From NCBI GenBank assembly GCA_016302065.1, contig JAEDOI010000007.1, positions 1 to 39,265 of the forward strand: DNA of 39,265 nucleotides. The letters are read 5' to 3'. Shown one piece after another: positions 26,660 to 35,602 of the stretch. Made by a program: the position numbers and the translations under genes. The notes under the pieces are model-generated. The model had not been told where the DNA came from and made no database searches. It worked only from the letters and a program-made list of their open reading frames with translations. Every line of letters starts with the position of its first letter. The first letter of the stretch is position 1. The stretch is from Bacilli bacterium (GTDB lineage Bacteria > Bacillota_I > Bacilli_A > RFN20 > CAG-826).

Positions 26660-27487
26660 ATGAGTGTTTTAGAGATTAAAAATTTACATGTTAGTGTTGA
26701 AGGAAAAGAGATATTAAAAGGCGTTTCATTTAAAATTGAAAGTGGTGAAGTAGTTGGGTTATTAGGGCCAAATGGCAATGGAAAATCCACATTATTTGCT
26801 GCTATTATGGGCAATCCAAAATATAAGGTTTTAGAAGGAGAAGTTTTACTTGATGGAGTAAATCTTTTAAATCTTTCTGTTGATGAAAGAAGTAAAGCTG
26901 GAATATTTTTAGGTTTTCAAAATCCTGTAGAAATCCCAGGTGTAATTAGTGCTGACTTTTATAAAGCAGCTATAAATGCTCGTAGTGAAAATAGAGTTAG
27001 TTTATATAAATTTTATAAGACTTTAGAAGATGGTTGTAAGAGTGTAGAACTTCCATTTGAGTTTGTAAATAGAGGGTTAAATGATGGTTTTAGTGGTGGA
27101 GAAAGAAAAAGAAATGAAATTCTTCAAATGAAATTATTAAATCCTAAATTTGCTCTTTTAGATGAAATTGATAGTGGACTTGATGTTGATGCTATTAATT
27201 TGATTTCTAGATCTATTGTTGAACAACAACAAAAAGGCAGTGGATTTATTATTATTTCTCACTATGCAAGATTATTTGAATTAATCAATGTATCAAGAGT
27301 TTTAATTCTTGTTAATGGAAAAATTGCTCTAGAAGGTGATTCTTCTTTGATTAAACGTATTGATAAAGAGGGTTATGACTGGCTAAAAAGAGAACATAAT
27401 ATTGTTATTGAAGAAGAACATACAATGAATAAAGTTAGTATTGGAACATGTGCAACAAAAGAAGTTATTAAAAATGGAAACAAATAA
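26660..27487 (+). CDS. sufC: Fe-S assembly ATPase SufC
   Basis: 275 aa cytosolic ABC ATPase of the SUF scaffold. Walker A GPNGNGKST, Q-loop FLGFQNPVEIPG (typical of SufC), signature FSGGERKRNEILQ and Walker B FALLDEIDSGLD are all present; the SufC-specific GYDWLKREHNI is near the C terminus. About 15-20 residues beyond that motif exceed the usual 250-260 aa. SufC binds SufB and SufD and powers cluster assembly. It starts the order sufC-D-S-U-B, the Firmicutes arrangement, and its end overlaps sufD. Confidence 0.96.
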   Translation: MSVLEIKNLHVSVEGKEILKGVSFKIESGEVVGLLGPNGNGKSTLFAAIMGNPKYKVLEGEVLLDGVNLLNLSVDERSKAGIFLGFQNPVEIPGVISADFYKAAINARSENRVSLYKFYKTLEDGCKSVELPFEFVNRGLNDGFSGGERKRNEILQMKLLNPKFALLDEIDSGLDVDAINLISRSIVEQQQKGSGFIIISHYARLFELINVSRVLILVNGKIALEGDSSLIKRIDKEGYDWLKREHNIVIEEEHTMNKVSIGTCATKEVIKNGNK

Positions 27488-28277
27488 TATAAAAGAGATG
27501 GAAAAACATATAGTTTTTGATAAAAATTGCGACTTAACTATAAAAGAAAATGATGAAAAATCATATTCTTTTGTTGTAGAAAATAATTGTAAAGTTTCAG
27601 TTTTATTGGATATTACTTCTTCTTTAGACTTAAACATTGTAGTTAAAGATAATGGAGATTTAAAAATTGCTATTTTAAATAAAAAGAACAAAAACAATAT
27701 AAATATTAATGGTGTTATAGAAAAAGAAGCTGGATTTACATGTGTTATTGCTGATTTTTGCAAAGAAGCAACTTCTTTAAATTCTAATGTAGATTTAAAA
27801 GGTGAATATTCAACTTCTAAATTTGTTGTTTCAAGCACAAGCAATGATAAATTTAAAAAGACATATAATATTAATTTTAATCATTTAAATAAAAATACTA
27901 CTTCAAAAATAAAAGCATTTGGCGTTAGTTTAAAAGAAAGTGAAATTCAAGTAACAGGTGTTTCTTATATACCTAAAGAAAGTATTAAATCTAATGCATC
28001 ACAAGAGGTAAAAATTATTCTTTTTGATAAAAATAGTAGAGGAAAAGCCTCACCAATTTTAAAAATTGAATGTGATGATATTAAAGCAAGTCATGGATGT
28101 AGTATTGGTTCAATTAATGATGACCATTTATATTATCTTTTAAGTCGAGGAATTGATATTGAAACTGTAAGAAAACTTATTGTTTTAGGTTATATTTTAC
28201 CAATTAAAGAATATTTTAACGAACAAGAAAAGAAATATATTGATGAATATATAAGGGAGGATTTTAATTATGATTAA
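27474..28277 (+). CDS. sufD: Fe-S scaffold subunit SufD
   Basis: 267 aa from the start chosen, shorter than the usual 400-440 residues. The C-terminal beta-helix signature is clear (KIECDDIKASHGCSIGSIND, then HLYYLLSRGIDIETVRKLIV). The missing length is at the N-terminal side, which appears trimmed. The ATG at 27474 is taken as start (GAAG about 11 bp upstream); TTG at 27441 and ATG at 27498 are alternatives. Partner of SufB in the SufBC2D scaffold. It overlaps sufC by 14 bp and sufS by 8 bp. Confidence 0.88.
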   Translation: METNNIKEMEKHIVFDKNCDLTIKENDEKSYSFVVENNCKVSVLLDITSSLDLNIVVKDNGDLKIAILNKKNKNNININGVIEKEAGFTCVIADFCKEATSLNSNVDLKGEYSTSKFVVSSTSNDKFKKTYNINFNHLNKNTTSKIKAFGVSLKESEIQVTGVSYIPKESIKSNASQEVKIILFDKNSRGKASPILKIECDDIKASHGCSIGSINDDHLYYLLSRGIDIETVRKLIVLGYILPIKEYFNEQEKKYIDEYIREDFNYD

Positions 28278-29499
28278 TGTTAATAAAATAAGAAAAGATT
28301 TTCCTATGTTACAAAATAAAACACAACAAGGTCATCCTCTTGTTTATTTAGATAATGCTGCAACTACATTTAAACCTCAATGTGTAATAGATGCTTGTAA
28401 CTCCTATTATTTAAATGAAAATGCAAATTCTCATAGAGGTGATTACGATTTAGCTTTTAAAGTTGATACTAAGGTAGATGAAGTTAGAACTAAAGTTGCT
28501 AATTTTATTAATGCAGAAAAGCAAGAAATAGTATTTACAAGTGGGACTAGCATGAGTTTAAATATGATTGCTTTTGGCTATGGCTTTAAGTTTTTAAAAG
28601 AAGGTGATGAAATACTTTTAAGTGAAGCTGAACATGCTTCTAATGTTTTACCTTGGTTTAAAGTAGCTGAATTAACTAAAGCAACAATAAAATACATTCC
28701 TTTAACAAAAGAGGGAAGATTGACTATTGAAAATTTTAAGAAAACTATTACAAAACATACAAAAGTTGTTTCATTAGCACTTATTACTAATGTTTTAGGA
28801 TTTAATGTTGATATTAAAGAAATTAGTAAAATTGCCCATGAATATGGAGCAGTTGTAGTTTGTGATGGAGCTCAAAGCGTTCCTCATATGAAAACAGATG
28901 TTAAAGATTTAGATTGTGATTTCTTATCTTTTTCTGCTCATAAGATGTGTGGTCCTACTGGAATTGGAATTCTTTATGGAAAATTTGATTTATTAAAGAT
29001 TATGGACCCATTAATGAGTGGTGGAGGAGATAATGCTCGATTTGATATGTGTGGAAATGTTGCTTTTTTAGCTCCACCTGCAAAGTTTGAAGCTGGAACC
29101 CTTAATTTAGAAGGAATTTATGGGCTTGGAGCATGCATTGATTACATCAATAATATTGGGATTGATAATATTTCTTCTTATGAAAAAGAATTAAGAAAAT
29201 ATGCCATAAATAAATTAAAATCTTTAGATAATATTATTATTTATAATGAAACAGCTGATGCTGGAATAATTACAATTAATGTTAAGGGTGTATTTCCTCA
29301 AGATGAAGCAAGTTATCTTAATAGTAAAGGGATTTGTGTTCGTAGTGGTGAGCATTGTGCAAAATTATTAAAAGATTTGTTAAAAACCGTTGGAACTGTT
29401 AGAATTTCATTCTATTTCTACAATACTTTTGAAGAAATAGATACTTTGTATGAAGCTTTAAAGAATGGAGGTGATTTCTTAGATGCCTATTTCAATTAA
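28270..29499 (+). CDS. sufS: Cysteine desulfurase SufS
   Basis: 409 aa PLP-dependent class V aminotransferase-fold enzyme that takes sulfur from L-cysteine. YLDNAATTFKP near the N terminus, the PLP Lys225 in FSAHKMCGPTGIG, and the catalytic Cys363 in RSGEHCAKLL identify the SufS type. Normal length. Ribosome site GGGAGG lies in the end of sufD. It donates persulfide sulfur to SufU, encoded next with a 17-bp overlap. Confidence 0.96.
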   Translation: MINVNKIRKDFPMLQNKTQQGHPLVYLDNAATTFKPQCVIDACNSYYLNENANSHRGDYDLAFKVDTKVDEVRTKVANFINAEKQEIVFTSGTSMSLNMIAFGYGFKFLKEGDEILLSEAEHASNVLPWFKVAELTKATIKYIPLTKEGRLTIENFKKTITKHTKVVSLALITNVLGFNVDIKEISKIAHEYGAVVVCDGAQSVPHMKTDVKDLDCDFLSFSAHKMCGPTGIGILYGKFDLLKIMDPLMSGGGDNARFDMCGNVAFLAPPAKFEAGTLNLEGIYGLGACIDYINNIGIDNISSYEKELRKYAINKLKSLDNIIIYNETADAGIITINVKGVFPQDEASYLNSKGICVRSGEHCAKLLKDLLKTVGTVRISFYFYNTFEEIDTLYEALKNGGDFLDAYFN

Positions 29500-29932
29500 T
29501 CCACAAATGATGCGTGAGATTATTATGGACCATTATAATAATCCGCTTCATAAATCTACTCCATCTGACAAGGAAAACTATCTTTCTATTCGTATGGATA
29601 GTGATTCTTGTATTGATGATATTACTATTTATTTAAAAATCGAAAATGATATAGTTGTCAAAACTTATTTTGATGGCATAGCATGTACTATTTCAACAGC
29701 AAGTACGGATATTTTATGCGATCTTATTTTGAATAAATCTAAAAGTGACGCTTTATATATTTTAGAGCAATATACAAATATGATTTTTGAAAAAGAATAT
29801 AACGACGAAGTTTTAGATGAAGCCTTAGTTTTTGCAAATACTCATAAACAAGCAGCAAGAATTAAATGTGCTACTTTAGGGAGTACAGGTTTAAAAGAAC
29901 TTATTGAATGTGAGGGACACACTCATGGGTAA
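29483..29932 (+). CDS. sufU: Sulfur-transfer protein SufU
   Basis: 149 aa. Cys43-x-Asp45 (SCIDD), Cys68 (GIACTISTAS) and Cys129 (RIKCATLG) match the zinc/sulfur-transfer ligands known for Bacillus SufU (Cys41, Asp43, Cys66, Cys128). The usual C-G-D motif reads C-I-D here. GGAGGTGAT at 29467-29475 supports the start at 29483 within sufS. It accepts sulfur from SufS for the SufBCD scaffold. Confidence 0.93.
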   Translation: MPISINPQMMREIIMDHYNNPLHKSTPSDKENYLSIRMDSDSCIDDITIYLKIENDIVVKTYFDGIACTISTASTDILCDLILNKSKSDALYILEQYTNMIFEKEYNDEVLDEALVFANTHKQAARIKCATLGSTGLKELIECEGHTHG

Positions 29933-31328
29933 GAAAGATGAATTAAATTTATCAAGAGAATATAAATATGATTTTAAAGATAACATTGCCTCAATTGAAT
30001 CTACAGGAAAAGGATTATCAAGAGAAGTAGTTGAGGCAATTTCAAAAGCTAAACATGAGCCTGAGTGGATGTTAGAATTTCGATTAAAATCATATGATTT
30101 GTTTAATAAAATTGATTTTCCAAAATTTGGACCAGACACGACTAAATTAGATTTTAATTCATATACTTATTTTACTCGTTATGTAAATGGTGAAAAACAA
30201 TCTTGGGATAATGTACCTGAAACTATTAAAAATACTTTTAATAAATTAGGAATTCCCGAGGCCGAGCAAAAATATTTAAGTGGTGCTGCTACTCAATATG
30301 AATCGGAAATGGTTTATCATAATATGCTAAAAGAAGTAGAAGAAAAGGGTGTTATTTTCCTTTCTACTGATATGGCATTAAAATTATATCCAGATTTATT
30401 TAAGAAATATTTTGGAACAGTTGTTAAAACAAATGATAACAAATTTAGTGCTTTAAATGGAGCAGTATGGAGTGGTGGATCTTTTATTTATGTTCCAAAA
30501 AATGTTAAATTAGATAAACCTTTGCAGTCTTATTTTAGAATTAATAACCAAAAAACTGGTCAATTTGAAAGAACATTAATTATATGTGATGAGGGGAGTA
30601 GCCTTCATTATGTTGAAGGGTGTACAGCTCCTATTTATAGCGAAGACTCTCTTCATGCTGCTGTTGTTGAAATAGTAGTTTGTAAAAATGCTAAATGTAG
30701 ATATTCGACAGTTCAAAACTGGTCTAATAATATTGTTAATTTAGTTACAAAAAGAGCGGTTTGTTATGAAAACGCAACGATGGAATGGATTGATGGAAAT
30801 ATTGGTTCACAAATTAATATGAAATATCCAGGGACAATTCTAAGAGGAGATAATTCTAAAGGTGTATGCATTTCGATTGCTGTAGCTAAAAATGGACAAT
30901 TCCAAGATGCTGGAGCAAGAATGATTCATGAAGGAAAAAATACTTCAAGTCAAATTATTTCTAAATCTATTGTTCGAGATGGTGGAATTTCAAATTATAG
31001 AGGAACTGCTCGTATTATGAAAAATGCAACAGGAAGCAAAACTCATATTGAATGTGATACTTTAATTCTTGATTCTAGGAGTAAGTCAGATACTATTCCT
31101 AAGAATGAATGTTTTAATAACTCTAGTTTCCTTGAACACGAAGCAACTGTTAGTAAAATTAATGAAGATCAATTATTTTATTTAATGAGTAGAGGAATTA
31201 GTAAAAAAGACGCTATTCAAATGATTGTTATGGGATTTATAGAACCATTTTCAAAAGAATTACCAATGGAATATGCTGTTGAATTAAATCAACTTATTAA
31301 ACTAGATATGGATGGTAGTGTAGGCTAA
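29925..31328 (+). CDS. sufB: Fe-S scaffold subunit SufB
   Basis: 467 aa, the normal length. SREVVEAISKAKHEPEWML near the N terminus, the beta-helix core (FERTLIICDEGSSLHYVEGC, WSNNIVNLVTKRA) and FNNSSFLEHEATVSKINED are strongly conserved in SufB. The ATG at 29925 is chosen (GAGGG at 29912-29916); a frame opening at TTG 29904 has no ribosome site. It builds the nascent cluster with SufC and SufD. It ends the suf operon, and mnmG begins 1 bp after its stop, so transcription probably continues. Confidence 0.96.
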   Translation: MGKKDELNLSREYKYDFKDNIASIESTGKGLSREVVEAISKAKHEPEWMLEFRLKSYDLFNKIDFPKFGPDTTKLDFNSYTYFTRYVNGEKQSWDNVPETIKNTFNKLGIPEAEQKYLSGAATQYESEMVYHNMLKEVEEKGVIFLSTDMALKLYPDLFKKYFGTVVKTNDNKFSALNGAVWSGGSFIYVPKNVKLDKPLQSYFRINNQKTGQFERTLIICDEGSSLHYVEGCTAPIYSEDSLHAAVVEIVVCKNAKCRYSTVQNWSNNIVNLVTKRAVCYENATMEWIDGNIGSQINMKYPGTILRGDNSKGVCISIAVAKNGQFQDAGARMIHEGKNTSSQIISKSIVRDGGISNYRGTARIMKNATGSKTHIECDTLILDSRSKSDTIPKNECFNNSSFLEHEATVSKINEDQLFYLMSRGISKKDAIQMIVMGFIEPFSKELPMEYAVELNQLIKLDMDGSVG

Positions 31329-31329
31329 T

Positions 31330-33213
31330 ATGATTGTAAATTATGATTATGATGTAATTGTAGTTGGTGGAGGACATGCTGGAGTTGAAGCATGTTTAGC
31401 AAGTGCAAAACTTAATAAAAAGACTTTATTAATTACACTTAATTTTAATATGGTCGCCAATATGCCTTGTAATCCTTCAATTGGGGGTAGTGCAAAAGGT
31501 ATAGTTGTTAGAGAGATAGATGCTCTTGGTGGCTTTATGGGTAAAGCTGCTGATTACGATTATTTGCAAATGAAAATGCTTAATACTGCAAAAGGTGTTG
31601 GTGTAAGATGTTTAAGAGCTCAAGAAGATAAACTTAGATATCCAAAATATGTCCAAAATCATATAAAAAATAGTAAAAACCTTGATGTTTTAGAAGATGA
31701 AGTTAAAGGCATAATTTTTGAAAACGATACGATTTATGGCGTTATTTTGAGTGAGAATAGAAAAATATATGCTCGTGCTGTTGTTCTTTCTACTGGAACA
31801 TATATGAATAGTGAAATAATGGTTGGGCATTCTAAAGTAAGTGGAGGACCTGATGGAGAAAAACCTTCTGTTGGCTTAAGCGATTATTTAAGAAATGAAA
31901 TGGGTCTAGATTTGATTAGATTAAAAACTGGTACTCCTCAAAGACTCGCTAAGGAATCCATCGATTTTTCTAAAGCTGAAATTCAACTTGGAAATGTCGA
32001 AGACGAAGGATTTAGTTATGAAACAAATAGCTTTAAGGCTATAAAAGATCAAGAGCCATGCTATTTAATTTATACAAATGAAAAGACTCATAAAATCATT
32101 AGAGATAATTTACTAGAGTCTAGTATGTATGGAGGAATTGTTAAAGGTGTAGGTCCAAGATATTGTCCTTCTATTGAAGATAAATTAGTTAGATTTGCTG
32201 ATAAACCTAGACATCAATTATTTTTAGAACCAGAAAGTTATGATACAAATAGTATATATTTACAGGGTTTTTCTACTTCTATGCCTAAAGATATTCAAGA
32301 AAAAATGGTTCATTCTTTAAGCGGATTAGAAAACGCAAAAATATTAAAATATGCTTATGCTATTGAATATGATGCTTTTGAGACTTACGAATATACTTTT
32401 TCATTAATGACAAAAAAATATAAAGGTTTATTTATTGCTGGTCAAATTTGTGGGACAAGTGGCTATGAAGAAGCAGCAGGTTTAGGTTTAATAGCTGGAA
32501 TCAATGCAAGTAGATATATTGATAATTTAGAACCTTTAATTTTAGGAAGAGATGAAGCCTATATTGGAGTTATGATTGATGATTTAGTTACAAAAGGAAC
32601 TAAAGAACCATATAGATTGCTTTCTAGTAGAGCAGAATATAGACTCCTTTTAAGAAGTGACAATGCTGATTATCGTTTAACTGAAATTGGTAAAAATATA
32701 GGGTTAATTGATGATGAAAGATATTTAAAATTCAAAGATAAATACAATAAAATCAATCAAATTTTATATATTTTAAAAACTACATATTTAGGTGAAACGA
32801 GTTCAATAAATGAAGGCCTTTTACAAAAAGGATATGAAAGATTAAGTAGTGGCGTTAAAGCGATTGATATATTAAAAAGAAATGGGATTTCATATAGTTT
32901 TTTAAAAAATTATATTTCAATTCCATCATATTTAAGTCTTGATAAGAGTGGTGAAGAAGAAATAGAAATAATAGCAAAATACGAAGGATATATCGAAGGA
33001 GAAAGAAAAGAAGTTGCTAAATTTAAGAAATTAGAAAATCTAAAATTAAAAGAATCAATAGATTATTCATTAATTGATGGATTAGCTTTAGAAGCAAGAC
33101 AAAAATTAAATAAAGTAAAACCATTAAATATTGGGCAAGCTTCAAGAATTAGTGGAGTAAATCCTAGTGATATTGCTATATTAATAATGAATTTAAAAAA
33201 TAAAAAGATATGA
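31330..33213 (+). CDS. mnmG: tRNA uridine-5-carboxymethylaminomethyl modification enzyme MnmG (GidA)
   Basis: 627 aa, standard length. N-terminal FAD-binding VVGGGHAGVEACLASAK, then NMPCNPSIGGSAKG, LKTGTPQRL and GQICGTSGYEEAAGLG, all diagnostic for MnmG. With MnmE (not in the window) it modifies U34 of several tRNAs using FAD and a folate donor. The stop is TGA within ATGA (33210-33213), which overlaps the rsmG start and confirms TGA as a stop in this genome. It is the first gene of an mnmG-rsmG-parA-parB block. Confidence 0.97.
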   Translation: MIVNYDYDVIVVGGGHAGVEACLASAKLNKKTLLITLNFNMVANMPCNPSIGGSAKGIVVREIDALGGFMGKAADYDYLQMKMLNTAKGVGVRCLRAQEDKLRYPKYVQNHIKNSKNLDVLEDEVKGIIFENDTIYGVILSENRKIYARAVVLSTGTYMNSEIMVGHSKVSGGPDGEKPSVGLSDYLRNEMGLDLIRLKTGTPQRLAKESIDFSKAEIQLGNVEDEGFSYETNSFKAIKDQEPCYLIYTNEKTHKIIRDNLLESSMYGGIVKGVGPRYCPSIEDKLVRFADKPRHQLFLEPESYDTNSIYLQGFSTSMPKDIQEKMVHSLSGLENAKILKYAYAIEYDAFETYEYTFSLMTKKYKGLFIAGQICGTSGYEEAAGLGLIAGINASRYIDNLEPLILGRDEAYIGVMIDDLVTKGTKEPYRLLSSRAEYRLLLRSDNADYRLTEIGKNIGLIDDERYLKFKDKYNKINQILYILKTTYLGETSSINEGLLQKGYERLSSGVKAIDILKRNGISYSFLKNYISIPSYLSLDKSGEEEIEIIAKYEGYIEGERKEVAKFKKLENLKLKESIDYSLIDGLALEARQKLNKVKPLNIGQASRISGVNPSDIAILIMNLKNKKI

Positions 33214-33878
33214 TTACTTTAGATGAAATTAGAAATAATACTAAACTACAAGAATATAAAAGAATGGTAATTGAAACAAATGAAGTTCTAAATTTAACAG
33301 CAATAACTGATTCATTTGAGTTTGATGTAAAACATCTTTATGATTCTTTATTAATTAGTGATTATTTTGATTATAAATTTAAAAATATTATGGATTTAGG
33401 AAGTGGAGCTGGTTTCCCAGGAATTCCACTTGCTATTTTACTTAAAGATACAAACTTTTATCTTGTTGAACCTACAAAAAAAAGATGTGATTTTTTAACT
33501 AGGGTTAAAGATGCTTTAAATTTAACAAATGTAACAATAATTAATAAAAGGAGTGAGGATTTAGATATTAATTTTAGAGGCTATTTTGATTTTATAGTTA
33601 CAAGAGCGGTCTCTAGACTTAATATTTTGCTTGAAATTTCATTACCATTTTTAAAAACAAATGGATATTTAATTTGTTATAAAGGTATTAAGTATCAAGA
33701 AGAAATAAATGAATCTAGCATAGCTTTAAAAATTCTTAATTCGACTATTGAGGAAGTTAAAAAAGAAACTTTACCATTTTTAAATGAGGAAAGATTTAAT
33801 ATAATAATTAAAAAGAATAAAGAAATAGATAAAAAATATCCTCGACTTTATTCAATAATTAAAAAGAGACCTTTATAG
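33210..33878 (+). CDS. rsmG: 16S rRNA G527 methyltransferase RsmG (GidB)
   Basis: 222 aa. The SAM-binding motif IMDLGSGAGFPGIPLAI is followed by FYLVEPTKKRCDFLTRV and IVTRAVSRL, characteristic of RsmG. It makes m7G527 in 16S rRNA. It overlaps mnmG by 4 bp and ends immediately before parA, the conserved near-origin order in many Firmicutes. Confidence 0.95.
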   Translation: MITLDEIRNNTKLQEYKRMVIETNEVLNLTAITDSFEFDVKHLYDSLLISDYFDYKFKNIMDLGSGAGFPGIPLAILLKDTNFYLVEPTKKRCDFLTRVKDALNLTNVTIINKRSEDLDINFRGYFDFIVTRAVSRLNILLEISLPFLKTNGYLICYKGIKYQEEINESSIALKILNSTIEEVKKETLPFLNEERFNIIIKKNKEIDKKYPRLYSIIKKRPL

Positions 33879-34646
33879 ATGAAAATTATTGCTATTGCCA
33901 ATCAAAAAGGTGGAGTTGGAAAAACTACCACATGTATTAATTTAGCGGCTAGTTTAAGTGAACTTAACCGTAAGGTTTTGCTTGTTGACTTAGATCCTCA
34001 AGGAAATTTAAGTAGAGGCCTTGGCCTTGATATTTCTTTAATTAATAAAAATATTTTTGATGCTTTAATTTTAGATGTTGATATTAATAAAGTAATTAAA
34101 AAAACTATGATGAAAGGTCTTGATATAATTCCTACTAATTTAAAATTATCCAACCTTGAAAGTGAAATATATCAAAAAAATGTTAGACCTTTTACCTTGC
34201 TTTCAAATGCACTTTCTTCTTTAAAAAAGAAATATGATTATATCTTAATTGATTGTCCTCCATCTTTAGGAATTCTATGCATTAATGCTCTTACTGCGGC
34301 TGATTCAGTATTAATTCCAGTTCAATGTGAATATTTTGCTCTTGAAGGATTAGCCCAAATTTTAGGTACAATCTCAAAAGTTCAAGAAATGTATAATAAA
34401 AAGTTAACAATAGAAGGATTTTTGTTAACAATGTTTGAATCAAGATCAAAACTCGGAAATGAAGTAGTAGAGCAAGTTAAAACATTATTTAGAGAAAATA
34501 CATTTAATGTTATAGTTCCTCGTAATATTTCTTTAAGTGAATCAACTGCTAAAGGACTACCTGCAATACTTTATAAGCCAACCAGTCAAGGAAGTATTGC
34601 TTATAGACGTCTTGCAAGAGAAGTAATTGATAATGAAAGAAAATAA
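33879..34646 (+). CDS. parA: Chromosome partitioning ATPase ParA/Soj
   Basis: 255 aa, short ParA of the Soj type without an N-terminal DNA-binding domain. Deviant Walker A KGGVGKTTT (residues about 10-18), DLDPQGNLSRGLG and IDCPPSLGIL are present. It binds DNA non-specifically in the ATP form and works with ParB. It begins directly after the rsmG stop, without a clear ribosome site in the gap, suggesting coupling. Its end overlaps parB by 14 bp. Confidence 0.95.
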   Translation: MKIIAIANQKGGVGKTTTCINLAASLSELNRKVLLVDLDPQGNLSRGLGLDISLINKNIFDALILDVDINKVIKKTMMKGLDIIPTNLKLSNLESEIYQKNVRPFTLLSNALSSLKKKYDYILIDCPPSLGILCINALTAADSVLIPVQCEYFALEGLAQILGTISKVQEMYNKKLTIEGFLLTMFESRSKLGNEVVEQVKTLFRENTFNVIVPRNISLSESTAKGLPAILYKPTSQGSIAYRRLAREVIDNERK

Positions 34647-35430
34647 AATATTAAAAGAAAATAATTTAGAAGATTTAATTAAAAAATTTTCTAAATCAGA
34701 TATTGTCTCTTCAATTAGGGAAAATTATAGTAAAGAGAATATTAAATACATATCAAATTATTTAATTAGTGATAATAAATACCTTGAAAAAGCTAAAGTT
34801 TTTGATTCTAATTTAAAAAATATTAAAAGTAGTATTGAAGAAAATGGGGTATACAAACCATTTTATGTAAATTATAAAGATAATAAATATGAAGTAATTA
34901 TTGGAAGAAAAAGACTTAGAGCTAGTAAAGAATTAAAAGAAGAAAATGTTCCTTGCATTGTTTTTAGTGTAAATGAGCATGAAGAATTATTGATGCTTTT
35001 AGCTGATATTCAAGATCATAAAGAAGTTAATATGTATGAACTTTCTTTAATTTTAAATGAATTATATTCTAAATATAATTATAAACTAAAACAATTAGCA
35101 ATCTTAATAAATCAATCAATATATCAAGTAAGTAATATTTTAAACTTAGTTAAATTACCATATGAAATACTACTTGATTTAGGAAATAATCTTACAAGTT
35201 ATGGTATTTGTAAAACTTTAATTTATGCAAAACCTAATAAGGTTATGGAGTATTATAAAATATATAAAGAAAAAAACTTAAGTGTAAGAGATTTAGAATT
35301 ACTTATTAAAAATGATAATAAGAAAGAAAAAAAGTTAAACATATTAGTAGATGAAGATAACCTAACTATTAATTTAAAATTTGAAAATAGTGAGGATTTA
35401 CATAGGTTTTTAAAAAAGATAAATAAATAG
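34633..35430 (+). CDS. parB: ParB/Spo0J/Noc-like partition protein, divergent
   Basis: 265 aa. The N-terminal ParB domain is recognisable (LKNIKSSIEENGVYKPFYV, then GRKRLRA at 91-97), followed by a helix-turn-helix region (LKQLAILINQSIYQVSNILNLVKLP) and a C-terminal dimer-like end (NLTINLKFENSEDLHRFLKKI). The usual motifs are altered: GERRxRA reads GRKRLRA, and the region of ENxQR reads ADIQDH (124-129), which affects the CTP-binding and hydrolysis residues known for Spo0J. It may be a diverged ParB. The start at 34633 is used (AGAGAAG upstream); a TTG at 34627 also opens the frame. Confidence 0.85.
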   Translation: MKENKILKENNLEDLIKKFSKSDIVSSIRENYSKENIKYISNYLISDNKYLEKAKVFDSNLKNIKSSIEENGVYKPFYVNYKDNKYEVIIGRKRLRASKELKEENVPCIVFSVNEHEELLMLLADIQDHKEVNMYELSLILNELYSKYNYKLKQLAILINQSIYQVSNILNLVKLPYEILLDLGNNLTSYGICKTLIYAKPNKVMEYYKIYKEKNLSVRDLELLIKNDNKKEKKLNILVDEDNLTINLKFENSEDLHRFLKKINK

Positions 35431-35458
35431 TTTACTTAAAATATTTTTTTGATATACT
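35431..35458 (+). promoter_or_regulatory. Promoter of the FMN riboswitch-ribU transcript
   Basis: TTTACT (35431-35436), 16-bp spacer, TATACT (35453-35458). The expected transcription start, about 35465, coincides with the start of the riboswitch. It begins immediately after the parB stop. Confidence 0.6.
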
Positions 35459-35464
35459 AAAATT

Positions 35465-35567
35465 ACTTCAGGGACAGGTGTAATTCCTTACTGGTGGTAG
35501 AGCCCACGAGACGAAAGTCAGAACTTGTTGAAATCAGTGCCAATAGTTAAAGTCTAGATGAAAGAAG
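35465..35567 (+). promoter_or_regulatory. FMN riboswitch (RFN element)
   Basis: The conserved RFN blocks are present in order: CTTCAGGGACAGGTG, AATTCC, ACTGGTGGTAGAGCCCACGA, AGTCAGAAC, AGTGCCAATAGTTAAAGTC and TAGATGAAAGAAG. It binds flavin mononucleotide and should turn down ribU when FMN is ample. Downstream, TTCTCTT (35578-35584) can pair with AAGAGAA (35593-35599), which is the purine-rich ribosome site of ribU, suggesting translational control. No intrinsic terminator is seen between aptamer and gene. Confidence 0.95.
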
Positions 35568-35602
35568 ATTTTTTATTTTCTCTTGAAGTAGAAAGAGAAC
35601 TT

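Noticed and set aside
19170..33213. Use of the Mycoplasma genetic code (TGA as Trp)
   Set aside because: TGA ends the flippase-like gene and mnmG in tight overlaps with the next genes, and Trp codons are TGG throughout.
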